DNA of 64,000 nucleotides from NCBI RefSeq assembly GCF_002952215.1, contig NZ_CP022600.1, positions 2,542,001 through 2,606,000 of the forward strand, read 5' to 3'. Within the stretch, counting starts at the first letter, position 1. Every line of letters starts with the position of its first letter. Below are positions 8,650 to 17,878 of the stretch, piece by piece. Origin of the DNA: Porphyrobacter sp. HT-58-2 (GTDB taxonomy: Bacteria; Pseudomonadota; Alphaproteobacteria; Sphingomonadales; Sphingomonadaceae). The notes beneath the pieces were generated by a model that made no database searches, had not been told where the DNA came from, and saw only the letters and a program-made list of their open reading frames with translations. Both the position numbers and the translations under genes were made by a program.

Positions 8650-10191
8650 ATGAACCCGCGCGACTTTTCTCTCGACACGCTGCTGGCAAACTGCGCCCAG
8701 CGCCATGCCCATCGTCTTGCCACGGTTGACGGCACGCAGCGCCTGACGTGGTCAGAGCTTGATAACCGCGTCACCAGCCTTGCACGCTGGCTGCTGGCGA
8801 GAGGCATAGCGCCCGGAGACCGTATCGCGCTCCTGCTGACTGACGGCGCACCGTTCCTTACCACCCTGCTCGCCTGCGGGCGGATCGGTGCCATCGCAGT
8901 GCTGCTGAACTGGCGTCTCGCCCCGGCTGAAATCGCCTGGATTTGCGGCAATGCCGAGCCCGCTCTGACTTTCGTCAACCCCCGCTTTGCCAGCTTGCTG
9001 GCCGAAGCCGATGCGGGCGAGGTGCATGGGATCGACGAGGCCCACGCCGCCGACGGTTTCTTCGAAACCATTGTGACCACCCTTCATGGCCCCTTTGGCC
9101 ACGCCTATGACCTCGGCCTCGGCCTTGCTCCTGAACGGCCGCTCTACATGATGTATACCAGCGGCACGACCGGCAGGCCCAAGGGTTGCCTGCAAGCGGG
9201 CAGCGCGGTTGCCGCCTCGGCGCTTGGCTTTGCTCAGCATCGGCGCTTCACCCCCGAGGAGGTGCTGCTCTCGGTCAACCCGCTGTTCCATGTGGTGGGG
9301 ATGCAACAGGTCGCGGCGATGCTCGCCTGCGGGGGTACCAGCGTGTTTGCAGGGCGCGATGATGACAGCGCGGCGATCCTCGATCTGCTTCACCGCGAAG
9401 GCTGCACCACCACCAGCGCCTTCCCCACCATCAGCTTTCCGTGGCAGGGCATGAATCCCGTGCGCGATGGCCGGATGCCGCTTACCAATTACACTGGCGG
9501 CGCGGGCATGGGCCGCCCGCAGATCTACGAATTCATCGAGCAGGAGTGGGATGCGCGCGTGGTCGGCGGCTACGGCCAGACCGAAATCTGCGGCTTTGCC
9601 ACCTTCATCGACTATGCCGATATGCTGGAAGCCCCGCGCTCGATCGGCTGGACATTGCCGCATGTGACCATGACCGTGCTCGATCCCGAAGGCCAGCACC
9701 TGCCACCGGGCGAGGAGGGCGAACTGTGCCTGCGCGGCCCTTCGGTGATGCTCGGCTACTGGCGCAACCCGGAGGCGTCCGAGGCGGCGCTGGGCCACGG
9801 CTGGCTGCGCACCGGCGATCTCGGCACCATGGACGCACGCGGGCGCGGCTATCTGCTGGGGCGCGCCAAGGAGCTGATCAAGACCGGGGGCGAGAATGTC
9901 TATCCCGCTGAAGTCGACGCGATCTTCGCCGCCATGCCCGAAGTCGCGGACGCCGGCTGTTGCGGGGTGCCGGACAGGCAATGGGGCGAGGCGGTCAAGG
10001 CCTTCGTGGTGCTGAAGCCCGGTCACACCCTCACCCGCGCCGAGATCACGGCGCGCTTCAAGGACCGGATCGCTGGGTACAAACGCCCGCGCTACATCGA
10101 ATTCGTGGACAGCCTGCCGCGCGACCCGATCGGCAAGCTGCTGCGGCGCGAGCTTTCGGCACGGCCTGTGACGCCCGATCAGGCGGCCTGA
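8650..10191 (+). CDS. Class I adenylate-forming acyl-CoA synthetase
   Basis: The 513-residue enzyme activates a carboxylic acid as acyl-AMP and transfers it to CoA. Motifs in order: the phosphate-binding YTSGTTGRPKG (169-179), GGYGQTE, TGDLG, GRAKELIKTGGENVYP, and catalytic Lys496 in DPIGKLLRREL. The start at 8650 is chosen because the longer frame overlaps the preceding gene. Fatty acids or small aromatic acids are possible substrates and cannot be separated by eye. No partner genes for beta-oxidation or aromatic breakdown are adjacent. Confidence 0.88.
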   Translation: MNPRDFSLDTLLANCAQRHAHRLATVDGTQRLTWSELDNRVTSLARWLLARGIAPGDRIALLLTDGAPFLTTLLACGRIGAIAVLLNWRLAPAEIAWICGNAEPALTFVNPRFASLLAEADAGEVHGIDEAHAADGFFETIVTTLHGPFGHAYDLGLGLAPERPLYMMYTSGTTGRPKGCLQAGSAVAASALGFAQHRRFTPEEVLLSVNPLFHVVGMQQVAAMLACGGTSVFAGRDDDSAAILDLLHREGCTTTSAFPTISFPWQGMNPVRDGRMPLTNYTGGAGMGRPQIYEFIEQEWDARVVGGYGQTEICGFATFIDYADMLEAPRSIGWTLPHVTMTVLDPEGQHLPPGEEGELCLRGPSVMLGYWRNPEASEAALGHGWLRTGDLGTMDARGRGYLLGRAKELIKTGGENVYPAEVDAIFAAMPEVADAGCCGVPDRQWGEAVKAFVVLKPGHTLTRAEITARFKDRIAGYKRPRYIEFVDSLPRDPIGKLLRRELSARPVTPDQAA

Positions 10192-10358
10192 CTTCAGGCG
10201 CGCGAACGATCGTCACTCATTTCACAGCGTGCCTGCCACAGCTTGGCGGAGCCGCGCCGACCACGCGTCTTGCAATCCTTGCAAAGCGGCCGCGGAATTG
10301 CGATCTGTCTGGATCTTGGGCCTCATCTCCGGGGTGCAGCAAAGGGTGTTGATCCAGC

Positions 10359-10997
10359 GTGACAGGTTACGAGCTTTCGCAGCAACGCAGGCTCTCGCGC
10401 TGGAAGCGCAAGCTGCGGCAGTTCTTTGGGCCGTGGGGCGTGTTCATACAGGGTTTCATCGAACATCCTGTAATGGTCGGTTCGATCATCCCGTCATCGC
10501 GCTTCACGATCCGCAGGATGCTCGCGCCGGTGGATTGGGAGCACTGCCGCCTTTTCGTTGAATATGGCCCCGGCGTCGGTACTTTCTGTCGCCCGGTGCT
10601 CGACAAGCTGCGGCGTGACGGGACGCTGATCGTGATCGACACCAACCCGTTGTTCATCGACTATCTCAGGCGCACCATCGGGGACAGCCGCTTCATCGCA
10701 GTCCATGGCTCGGCAGAGGATGTCGAGGCAATCATCAGCGCCCATGGCTTCGAACACGCCGATTACGTGCTGTCGGGCCTGCCGTTCTCGACTCTGCCCG
10801 AAGGCGTCGGCCCGCGCATCGCAGCGGCCACGCACAGGGCAGTCCGCCCGGGCGGCGCGTTCCTGACCTACCAGTTCAGCAAGGTCGCGCGCGATCTGAC
10901 GGCGCAATATTTCAGCCGGGTCGACGATGGCTTCGAATGGCTCAACATCCTGCCATGCCGCCTTGCATGGGGCTGGAAAAGCGAGGAACAGGCCTAG
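10359..10997 (+). CDS. Phospholipid N-methyltransferase-like SAM-dependent methyltransferase
   Basis: A 212-residue protein with a GTG start. The SAM-binding loop VEYGPGVGTF (67-76) and the SGLPFS segment (139-144, motif IV position) match the COG3963/PmtA-type group, which methylates phosphatidylethanolamine or related lipids at the membrane. The N-terminal 35 residues are basic and amphipathic, as in membrane-associated PmtA. Substrate is inferred from family only; rRNA dimethylases share the general fold but have a different NLPY-type motif. Its stop overlaps the convergent GST gene by four bases. Confidence 0.75.
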   Translation: MTGYELSQQRRLSRWKRKLRQFFGPWGVFIQGFIEHPVMVGSIIPSSRFTIRRMLAPVDWEHCRLFVEYGPGVGTFCRPVLDKLRRDGTLIVIDTNPLFIDYLRRTIGDSRFIAVHGSAEDVEAIISAHGFEHADYVLSGLPFSTLPEGVGPRIAAATHRAVRPGGAFLTYQFSKVARDLTAQYFSRVDDGFEWLNILPCRLAWGWKSEEQA

Positions 10998-11635
10998 CTT
11001 TCAAGCGCCTTGCGGCCCGCTTCCTCCCGCGCAAAGGCCCGAATAAAGGCGGGGCGCGCGCTGAGACGGGCGCGGTAGGCCTTGAGGCTGTCCGGCACGC
11101 CCTCATCCAACCCGACGCTTTCCGCCAGGATCAGCGCATAACCGACGCAGATGTCGGCGACGGTGAAGCGGTCGGCACACAGGTATTCGCGAGATTGAAG
11201 GCGCTGCTCAATCTTCACCAACCGCTTGTGGAACCACTTGGCATAGGCCTGCCCTGCTTCCTGCAACCCCTTGTCCTTCTCGAACAGGCAGAAGCGCATA
11301 TAGACCGTCTGGGGGAAGGTGATCGTCGCGTCGGCGTGGTAGGTGAAGTCGCAATACTCGCCGTAATCCCGCTCCCCGGGCGCTACCGCCAACGGGGTGA
11401 ACCCCTCGCGCGTGGCGAGGTAATGCGCGATGGCGCAGCTCTCGGTCATCCGGGTGTCGCCATCCACCAGCAGCGGCACCGTGCCGAGCGGGTTCAGTTC
11501 CATGTAGTCCGGCGCAAGATAGCGGGGCGGAAACGGCAGGATCCTGAGGTCGATATCGACGCCCGCTTCCTCCGCCGCCCAGGTGGCGCGCAGGCCGCGC
11601 GAACGGGCGCAGGTGTAAAGGACAGGTTTGCTCAT
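10994..11635 (-). CDS. Glutathione S-transferase family protein
   Basis: A 213-residue protein with an N-terminal thioredoxin-fold domain (VLYTCARSRGLRATWAAEEAG, then NPLGTVPLL with the cis-Pro and TESCAIAHYL for glutathione gamma-Glu binding) and a helical C-terminal domain containing FTVADICVGYAL. These are standard GST landmarks. The substrate is unknown. The ATG at 11635 gives the expected start MSKPVLYTC; the longer frame runs into the DUF808 gene. Confidence 0.9.
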   Translation of the reverse strand: MSKPVLYTCARSRGLRATWAAEEAGVDIDLRILPFPPRYLAPDYMELNPLGTVPLLVDGDTRMTESCAIAHYLATREGFTPLAVAPGERDYGEYCDFTYHADATITFPQTVYMRFCLFEKDKGLQEAGQAYAKWFHKRLVKIEQRLQSREYLCADRFTVADICVGYALILAESVGLDEGVPDSLKAYRARLSARPAFIRAFAREEAGRKALES

Positions 11636-11645
11636 GGGCGCAGCC

Positions 11646-12593
11646 TTAATGCCCCTCGCCCGCGCCCACACCCAGCACTTTGTGCAGGACAAAGGCGATA
11701 ATCGCGCCCAGCACAAGCCCGACAATCCCCGAAAGCGCCGCATAGGTCACCCAGCCCGCCACACCGCCCAGCGCACCGGTCGCCGCCATCACCGCGCCCT
11801 CGGCGCCGTGGATCAGGTCGTAAAGCGCGTGGAAGCCCACCTCGTGGGTGCCATGGACGATGATCCCGCCGCCGACCCACAGCATCGCAATCGTGCCGAT
11901 GATCGACAACGCCACCAGCAGCTTTGGCACAAAGGCCAGCAGCAGGTGCCCGAAACGCTGCTTCCACGCCTCGCCCTGCTGGGTCAGATGGAGCCCGATA
12001 TCGTCGATCTTCACGATCACCGCGACTGTGCCGTAGACCGCCACCGTCACCACGATTGCCACCAGCGCCAGCGCCAGCCCGCGCTCCCACCAGCTCGGCA
12101 GTTCGAGCGCGGCGAGCGTGATCGCCATGATCTCGGCCGAGAGGATGAAATCGGTGCGGATCGCCCCGCCCACGCGTTCGTTCTCGAAGGCGACCGGATC
12201 GGTAATCTCGTCCTCTAGCGTCGTGCCATGCTTGGCCGCGCCGAGCTTCTCCATCACCTTTTCCGCGCCTTCGTAGCACAGAAAGGCCCCGCCCAGCATC
12301 AGCAGCCAGATGATTGCGCCGGGCAGGAATTCGGACAACAGCAGCGCGCCAGGCAGCAGGAACAGGAGTTTGTTCCTGAGACTTCCCTTGGTGATCTTCC
12401 AGATGATCGGCAGCTCGCGCGCTGGCGAGAGCCCGGTGACATAGCTCGGCGTCACGGCCGCATCGTCGATCACCACGCCGGCAGTCTTCGTCCCCGCCTT
12501 GCCCGCGGCCACGGCCACATCGTCGATCGAGGCCGAAGCAGCCTTGGCGATCACGGCAATATCATCGAGCAATGCTACAAGACCTGACGGCAC
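11646..12593 (-). CDS. DUF808 family inner-membrane protein
   Basis: A 315-residue membrane protein of the DUF808 (YedI-like) family, recognised from its N-terminal MPSGLVALLDDIAVIAKAAS and the SYVTGLSPARELPIIWKI segment. Several membrane helices follow (around residues 78-105, 155-190, 225-260, 280-305). The molecular function of the family is not established. It lies 10 bases upstream of the GST gene on the same strand, so the two may share a message. Confidence 0.88.
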   Translation of the reverse strand: MPSGLVALLDDIAVIAKAASASIDDVAVAAGKAGTKTAGVVIDDAAVTPSYVTGLSPARELPIIWKITKGSLRNKLLFLLPGALLLSEFLPGAIIWLLMLGGAFLCYEGAEKVMEKLGAAKHGTTLEDEITDPVAFENERVGGAIRTDFILSAEIMAITLAALELPSWWERGLALALVAIVVTVAVYGTVAVIVKIDDIGLHLTQQGEAWKQRFGHLLLAFVPKLLVALSIIGTIAMLWVGGGIIVHGTHEVGFHALYDLIHGAEGAVMAATGALGGVAGWVTYAALSGIVGLVLGAIIAFVLHKVLGVGAGEGH

Positions 12594-12671
12594 GGCAAAC
12601 CCCCTTGCGAATCATGCAGGTCGGACAACCCGCTGATGCGCGCCTGCCCTTACGCTTGCGCACCGACAAGA

Positions 12672-12700
12672 CTTGCAATTCACCCGCAAAGCTGTAAGGG
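12672..12700 (+). promoter_or_regulatory. Predicted promoter of the rpsF-rpsR-rplI operon
   Basis: CTTGCA (12672-12677), a 17-base spacer and TAAGGG (12695-12700) followed by GCCGCG. The arrangement matches the one before rpsA (35554-35582), and the GC-rich sequence after the -10 is what growth-rate or ppGpp-controlled promoters usually have. Prediction by eye. Confidence 0.5.
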
Positions 12701-12723
12701 GCCGCGCTTCGCATGGGAACCGC

Positions 12724-12748
12724 CCGGCGATGTATCGAAGAAAGCCGG
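12724..12748 (+). promoter_or_regulatory. Hairpin in the rpsF leader, possible S6:S18 control element
   Basis: CCGGC (12724-12728) pairs with GCCGG (12744-12748) in the roughly 105-base leader of rpsF. Several phyla have an S6:S18-binding leader element for feedback control of this operon. The match here is by position and general shape only, not by a verified consensus. Confidence 0.25.
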
Positions 12749-12810
12749 AGGGGCCCCATCCATATGCGGACGGATCAGCCAGCGATCGGCAGGTAGTGAA
12801 AGGACGCAAG

Positions 12811-13176
12811 ATGGCGCTCTACGAGCACGTCTTTCTTGCGCGTCAGGATCTGAGCCAGGCTCAGGTTGACGCGCTGGCGGCGCAAGCCACCGAAATTGTC
12901 GAAGCCGGCAACGGCAAGGTCACCAAGACCGAGACCTGGGGCCTCAAGTCCCTCGCCTACAAGATCGAGCGCAACCGCAAGGCACACTTCGTGCTGCTCA
13001 ACATCGATGCCCCCGGCTCGGTGGTTGCCGAACTCGAGCGCCAGACCCGTATCAACGAAGACATCATCCGTTACATGACCATCCGCGTGGACGCCCACGA
13101 GGAAGGCCCCAGCGTGATGATGCGCAAGAACGAACGCGAGCGGAAGCGCCGCGAAACCCGTGAGGAGCGCGACTGA
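12811..13176 (+). CDS. rpsF: 30S ribosomal protein S6
   Basis: S6 sits on the 30S platform with S18. The N-terminal [15 protein letters not shown] and the [19 protein letters not shown] strand are typical; 121 residues with a charged C-terminal tail rich in Arg and Glu. The tail ends in EERD, not in the Glu-Glu end that E. coli RimK extends, which matters because a RimK homologue is encoded 3.7 kb away. An in-frame longer open frame is ignored: the ATG at 12811 follows AAAGGACG. The stop overlaps the rpsR start by one base (TGATG). Confidence 0.97.
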   Translation: MALYEHVFLARQDLSQAQVDALAAQATEIVEAGNGKVTKTETWGLKSLAYKIERNRKAHFVLLNIDAPGSVVAELERQTRINEDIIRYMTIRVDAHEEGPSVMMRKNERERKRRETREERD

Positions 13177-13400
13177 TGGCCCGCCCGTTTTTCCGCCGCC
13201 GCAAGTCCTGCCCGTTCGCGGCCAAGGACGCCCCCAAGATCGATTACAAGGACGTGCGCCTGCTGCAGGGCTTCATGTCCGAGCGTGGCAAGATCGTGCC
13301 TTCGCGCATCACCGCCGTCTCGGCGAAGAAGCAGCGTGAACTGGCTCAGGCGATCAAGCGCGCGCGCCAGATCGGCCTGCTGCCCTTCATCGTGAAGTAA
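13176..13400 (+). CDS. rpsR: 30S ribosomal protein S18
   Basis: A 74-residue S18, typical of Alphaproteobacteria, with RRRKSCPF near the N-terminus, the [22 protein letters not shown] core split over residues 24-45, and the [22 protein letters not shown]-terminal region. It binds next to S6 on the 30S platform. It starts at the last base of the rpsF stop codon, so the two are translationally coupled. Confidence 0.97.
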   Translation: MARPFFRRRKSCPFAAKDAPKIDYKDVRLLQGFMSERGKIVPSRITAVSAKKQRELAQAIKRARQIGLLPFIVK

Positions 13401-13414
13401 GAGGAGAAGGACAC

Positions 13415-14020
13415 ATGGATATCATTCTCCTTGAGCGCATCGAAAAGCTCGGCGCGATCGGCGACATTGTCACCGTGAAGGATGGCTATGCGCGCAACTT
13501 CCTGCTGCCGCAGAAGAAGGCTCTCCGCGCCAACGAAGCCAACAAGAAGGTCTTCGAAGCCAACCGTGAGCGTCTGGTGGCCGAGAACGCCGCCCGCCGC
13601 ACTGATGCCGAAGCCATGGGCGAAAAGGTTGCAGGCGCAGAAGTGGTGCTGATCCGCGCCGCCTCGAACGCCGGCCAGCTCTACGGCTCGGTCAGCGTCC
13701 GCGACATCGTCGCCGGTCTCGCCGAACAGGGCCACAGCGTCGACAAGCGCATGGTCATCCTTGGCGCGCCGATCAAGAACATCGGGATGCACAACGTCAC
13801 CGTTGCCCTGCACCCCGAAGTGCGCGTCACGGTGAAGGCCAACGTTGCCCGTTCTGACGACGAAGCCAAGCTGCAGAGCGAAGGCGTCGACGTGCTCGCG
13901 CAGATGTTCGAAGACGAACAGCGCGCGATCGAGGAACAGGCCGATGCCACCCGCATCGACACCAGCCTCGAACCCGGCGAGATCCCGGCCGAACTGCTCG
14001 AAGGCGGCGAGGACGCGTAA
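13415..14020 (+). CDS. rplI: 50S ribosomal protein L9
   Basis: L9 binds the L1-stalk base of 23S rRNA. The N-terminal [19 protein letters not shown] and [13 protein letters not shown] segments are diagnostic. The 201-residue length is about 50 longer than E. coli L9, due to an acidic C-terminal extension (residues 150-201) usual in this lineage. Preceded by GAGGAGAAGGA and followed by a strong terminator hairpin that ends the operon. Confidence 0.97.
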   Translation: MDIILLERIEKLGAIGDIVTVKDGYARNFLLPQKKALRANEANKKVFEANRERLVAENAARRTDAEAMGEKVAGAEVVLIRAASNAGQLYGSVSVRDIVAGLAEQGHSVDKRMVILGAPIKNIGMHNVTVALHPEVRVTVKANVARSDDEAKLQSEGVDVLAQMFEDEQRAIEEQADATRIDTSLEPGEIPAELLEGGEDA

Positions 14021-14044
14021 GCCTCCCGGCCTCCCGGCTGACAC

Positions 14045-14089
14045 ACAAGAAGGGCGCGAAGGTCATCTCGATCTTCGCGCCCTTCTTGT
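14045..14089 (+). terminator. Terminator after rplI
   Basis: A perfect 17-base inverted repeat (14045-14061 with 14073-14089) around an 11-base loop, 24 bases after the rplI stop. The stem ends in CTTCTTGT rather than a clean T-run. Position and stem strength make it the likely end of the rpsF operon. Confidence 0.75.
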
Positions 14090-14156
14090 AAACAGCACCC
14101 GCAAACGCCAAGGTGCTGACACGCAACGATAACAACAAAGGAGCAGAGCAACTGCC

Positions 14157-15593
14157 ATGATCGATATTCCCGGGATTCTCGCCCAGCTGCAGCAGCATTA
14201 CGACGAGGCGGTGCGCACCTTGCGCGATGATGTGATCGCCTTTGGCAAGGATGGCACGATTCCCCCCGCTCGCAAGCGCGAAGACGGCTCCTACGCCTAT
14301 CCCCTGATCACCCTGCGCTATGCCGGGGTCGGCGCGCCGCGTGATCGCAGCCGCGCCTTTGGACGGCTGGAGATGCCCGGTACCTATACCACCACGGTCA
14401 CCCGCCCCGATCTTTTCGCGCATTACCTGACTGAGCAGCTCCAGCTGATCGCCGCTGAATATGAAATCGACGTCAGCGTCAGCCGGTCGCGGCAGGAGAT
14501 CCCCTTCCCCTATGTGCTCGATGGCGAGGCGGGCGCAGCGATGGTCGGCATTTCCCCGCAGGACATCGCGGCGCACTTCCCCTCAACCGATCTGGCCCTG
14601 ATCGGCGATGAACTGGCCGACGGAATCGAAATCGACGGCACCAGCGACATTCCCCTCTCGCTGTTCGACGGGCTTCGCACCGATTATTCACTGGCGCGGC
14701 TGAAGCACTACACCGGCAGCGAAGTCAGCGATTTTCAGGACTTCATTCTGTTCACCAACTATCACCGCTATGTCGATGAATTCGTGAACTGGGGCGCCGC
14801 ACAGATCGGCCAGAATGGCTATGTCGCGCTGACCGGCGCGGCCGGGCTCGACATCCGTGAGCCGACCGTCCACGCGCAGGATCAGCTGAACGACACGGCA
14901 TGGCGCCGCCACCAGATGCCCGCCTATCACCTGATCCGCGAGGACGGGCGCGGGATTACCCTCGTCAACATCGGCGTCGGCCCGTCCAACGCGAAGACGA
15001 TCTGCGATCACCTGGCGGTGCTGCGCCCCCACGCCTGGCTGATGATCGGCCACTGCGGCGGCCTTCGTTCCACCCAAAAGATCGGTGACTTCGTACTCGC
15101 CCACGCATACCTGCGCGATGATCACGTGCTCGATCCCGTCCTGCCCCCCGAAGTGCCGATCCCGCCGATTGCCGAAGTGCAGCAGGCGATGGCACTGGCA
15201 GCAGAGGAAGTCAGCGGCGTGCAGGGCGCGAACCTGAAACAGCGGATGCGCACCGGCACGGTCGTGACCACCGATGATCGCAACTGGGAGCTGCGCTATT
15301 CTTCGTCAGCCAAGCGTTTCTCCCAGAGCCGCGCCATCGCCATCGACATGGAAAGCGCGACCATCGCCACGCAGGGCTACCGCTTCCGCGTCCCCTACGG
15401 CACGCTGCTGTGCGTCTCGGACAAGCCGCTGCACGGCGAGATCAAGCTGCCCGGGCAGGCCAACAAGTTCTACGAGGAGGCCATCGCCGCGCACCTGCAA
15501 ATGGGCATCGTCGCCTGCGCCAAGCTGCGCGACGAGGGCGACCGACTGCACTCGCGCAAACTGCGCGCCTTTAACGAGCCGCCGTTCAGATGA
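14157..15593 (+). CDS. amn: AMP nucleosidase
   Basis: Amn cleaves AMP to adenine and ribose 5-phosphate and helps set adenylate pools. The 478-residue length matches E. coli Amn (484). The C-terminal nucleoside-phosphorylase-like domain is seen from VNIGVGPSNAKTICDHLAVL, through MIGHCGGLRSTQKIGDFVLAH, to AIDMESATIATQGYRFRVPYG, which carries the Glu that contacts ribose, and CVSDKPLHGEIKLPGQANKFY. It has its own upstream AAAGGAG Shine-Dalgarno, and its stop overlaps the following SDR gene by four bases. Confidence 0.95.
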   Translation: MIDIPGILAQLQQHYDEAVRTLRDDVIAFGKDGTIPPARKREDGSYAYPLITLRYAGVGAPRDRSRAFGRLEMPGTYTTTVTRPDLFAHYLTEQLQLIAAEYEIDVSVSRSRQEIPFPYVLDGEAGAAMVGISPQDIAAHFPSTDLALIGDELADGIEIDGTSDIPLSLFDGLRTDYSLARLKHYTGSEVSDFQDFILFTNYHRYVDEFVNWGAAQIGQNGYVALTGAAGLDIREPTVHAQDQLNDTAWRRHQMPAYHLIREDGRGITLVNIGVGPSNAKTICDHLAVLRPHAWLMIGHCGGLRSTQKIGDFVLAHAYLRDDHVLDPVLPPEVPIPPIAEVQQAMALAAEEVSGVQGANLKQRMRTGTVVTTDDRNWELRYSSSAKRFSQSRAIAIDMESATIATQGYRFRVPYGTLLCVSDKPLHGEIKLPGQANKFYEEAIAAHLQMGIVACAKLRDEGDRLHSRKLRAFNEPPFR

Positions 15594-16348
15594 GCCTCTC
15601 GCGCTCCATCGCGGGCCGGGTCGCCATCGTGACCGGCGCGGCCAGCGGCATGGGCCGGGCAACCGCGCGGCTGTTTGCCGCCGAGGGCGCGCGGGTGGCG
15701 GTGGTCGACCTTGAGGCCAAAGCAGCGCAAGCGGTTGCGACCGAATGCGGGGAAGGCGCGCGAGCCTATGCGCTCGATGTGGCGGACGGGGCGGCTATCA
15801 CCAGCACCGTGGAGCAGATCGGCGCGGATTTTGGAGCGGTGGACATTCTGGTGAACAATGCCGGGGTCTCCAGCTTCTGCGCACTGGATGACCCGGCCTA
15901 TGAGGACATCTGGCACCGCGCCATCGCCGTGATGCTGACCGCACATCAACGCATGGTGCGCGCCGCCTTGCCGTGGTTGCGGCAGAGCGATGCGCCGCGG
16001 ATCGTCAACATCGCCTCGACCGAAGGATTGGGCGCGACCCCGGGGGATACGCCATATGTGGCAGCCAAGACCGGCGTTGTGGGCCTGACGCGCGGGCTGG
16101 CGGTCGATCTCGGTCCGGAAGGGATCACGGTCAACTGCATCTGCCCCGGCCCCATCCGCACCGCAATGACCGATGCCGTGGCCGAGGAGCACAAGGCAAT
16201 CTTCGCCAAGCGGCGCACCGCTCTGAGACGCTATGGCGAGCCGGAGGAAGTCGCCCACATCACCCTGTCGCTGGTGCTCCCTGCGGCAAGCTACATCACC
16301 GGGGTCGCGATCCCGGTGGATGGCGGGCTGATGGCGCGCAATGCGTGA
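15590..16348 (+). CDS. SDR family oxidoreductase
   Basis: A 252-residue classical short-chain dehydrogenase: cofactor loop TGAASGMG (15-22), NNAG (89-92), catalytic Ser143, Tyr156 and Lys160, and a C-terminal YITGVAIPVDGGLMA. An acidic residue at the end of beta-2 (VVDLEAK, Asp40) suggests NAD rather than NADP. The substrate is unknown. It starts within the amn stop codon (ATGA), so it is translated from the same message, though no shared pathway is obvious. Confidence 0.85.
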   Translation: MSLSRSIAGRVAIVTGAASGMGRATARLFAAEGARVAVVDLEAKAAQAVATECGEGARAYALDVADGAAITSTVEQIGADFGAVDILVNNAGVSSFCALDDPAYEDIWHRAIAVMLTAHQRMVRAALPWLRQSDAPRIVNIASTEGLGATPGDTPYVAAKTGVVGLTRGLAVDLGPEGITVNCICPGPIRTAMTDAVAEEHKAIFAKRRTALRRYGEPEEVAHITLSLVLPAASYITGVAIPVDGGLMARNA

Positions 16349-16373
16349 TGCGCGCCAGCCCCCTTCAGCGCCA

Positions 16374-16439
16374 GCCAGACCCGGGTCAGACCCTGGTCAG
16401 ACCCACCTCAGACCTCGCTCAGACCCCTCCCAGAGCAGC
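16374..16439. repeat. Imperfect 11-bp tandem repeat (about six units)
   Basis: Six consecutive 11-base units share a CAGAC core: units begin at 16374, 16385, 16396, 16407, 16418 and 16429, of the form GTCAGACCCTG with changes mostly in the outer bases. The last unit is the most degenerate. The array lies between the SDR and rimK 3' ends, 11 bases before a parS-like palindrome. Confidence 0.8.
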
Positions 16440-16450
16440 GTTTTTCAAGC

Positions 16451-16466
16451 GTTTTCACGTGAAACA
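16451..16466. promoter_or_regulatory. parS-like site 1
   Basis: The 16 bases match 14 of 16 positions of the ParB-binding consensus TGTTTCACGTGAAACA and contain the full inner palindrome TTTCACGTGAAA. It lies between two convergent genes, where a chromosome-partition site would not disturb coding. Confidence 0.65.
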
Positions 16467-16492
16467 TCGCCCGGACGAGGGGTAAGCAGCGG

Positions 16493-17398
<906 letters not shown>

Positions 17399-17422
17399 GG
17401 GGTACCTTTCGAAGCCGGTCTT

Positions 17423-17878
17423 CTACCGGCGGCCCGGCCCCATATCCGCATTCACCGGCGATTGCAGCCACGAATAACCGCTATCAACGACGAAACGCCT
17501 CCTGAGCGCCGTGCGCCCGATCAGCATCGGGAATTGCATCTGGGACCGGTCCGCCAGGCTTATTTCTGCCCGGAACGTCATATTACCGATCGACAGCGGC
17601 GTCTTTATGACAAAGCGTTCCTGCCTCTCGCCATTGGAACTGGTGATGCCACGCAAATCGACATGCACCGCTTCGCAGGTGTGCCGCATCCCCCCCCAGT
17701 CGACCGCAAAACGGACATAGCGTCTTCCATCGCGCCGAAAATCATCAAGCACATGGGCATGGAGCGAAGATGTGCGCGCGCCGGTGTCGATCTTGGCGGG
17801 GATGCCGACAAGGCCGAGTTCGGGCAGGCCGACAAGCTCGCGCCAACCGACGACAGTCAGGGGCTTTGCGTCCGTCAA
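17423..17878 (-). CDS. RimB-like retropepsin (ATP-dependent zinc protease family)
   Basis: A 151-residue protein of the PF05618 family, annotated as putative zinc protease but shown by later work to be retropepsin-like; in Pseudomonas the homologue RimB acts with RimK on S6. The active-site segment KIDTGARTSSLHA has Asp31-Thr-Gly of an aspartic protease. IGRTALRRRFVVD near the C-terminus is also typical. Its ATG overlaps the upstream lipoprotein stop (ATGA), and rimK follows after 24 bases, so the RimB-RimK pairing is conserved here. Confidence 0.88.
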   Translation of the reverse strand: MTDAKPLTVVGWRELVGLPELGLVGIPAKIDTGARTSSLHAHVLDDFRRDGRRYVRFAVDWGGMRHTCEAVHVDLRGITSSNGERQERFVIKTPLSIGNMTFRAEISLADRSQMQFPMLIGRTALRRRFVVDSGYSWLQSPVNADMGPGRR

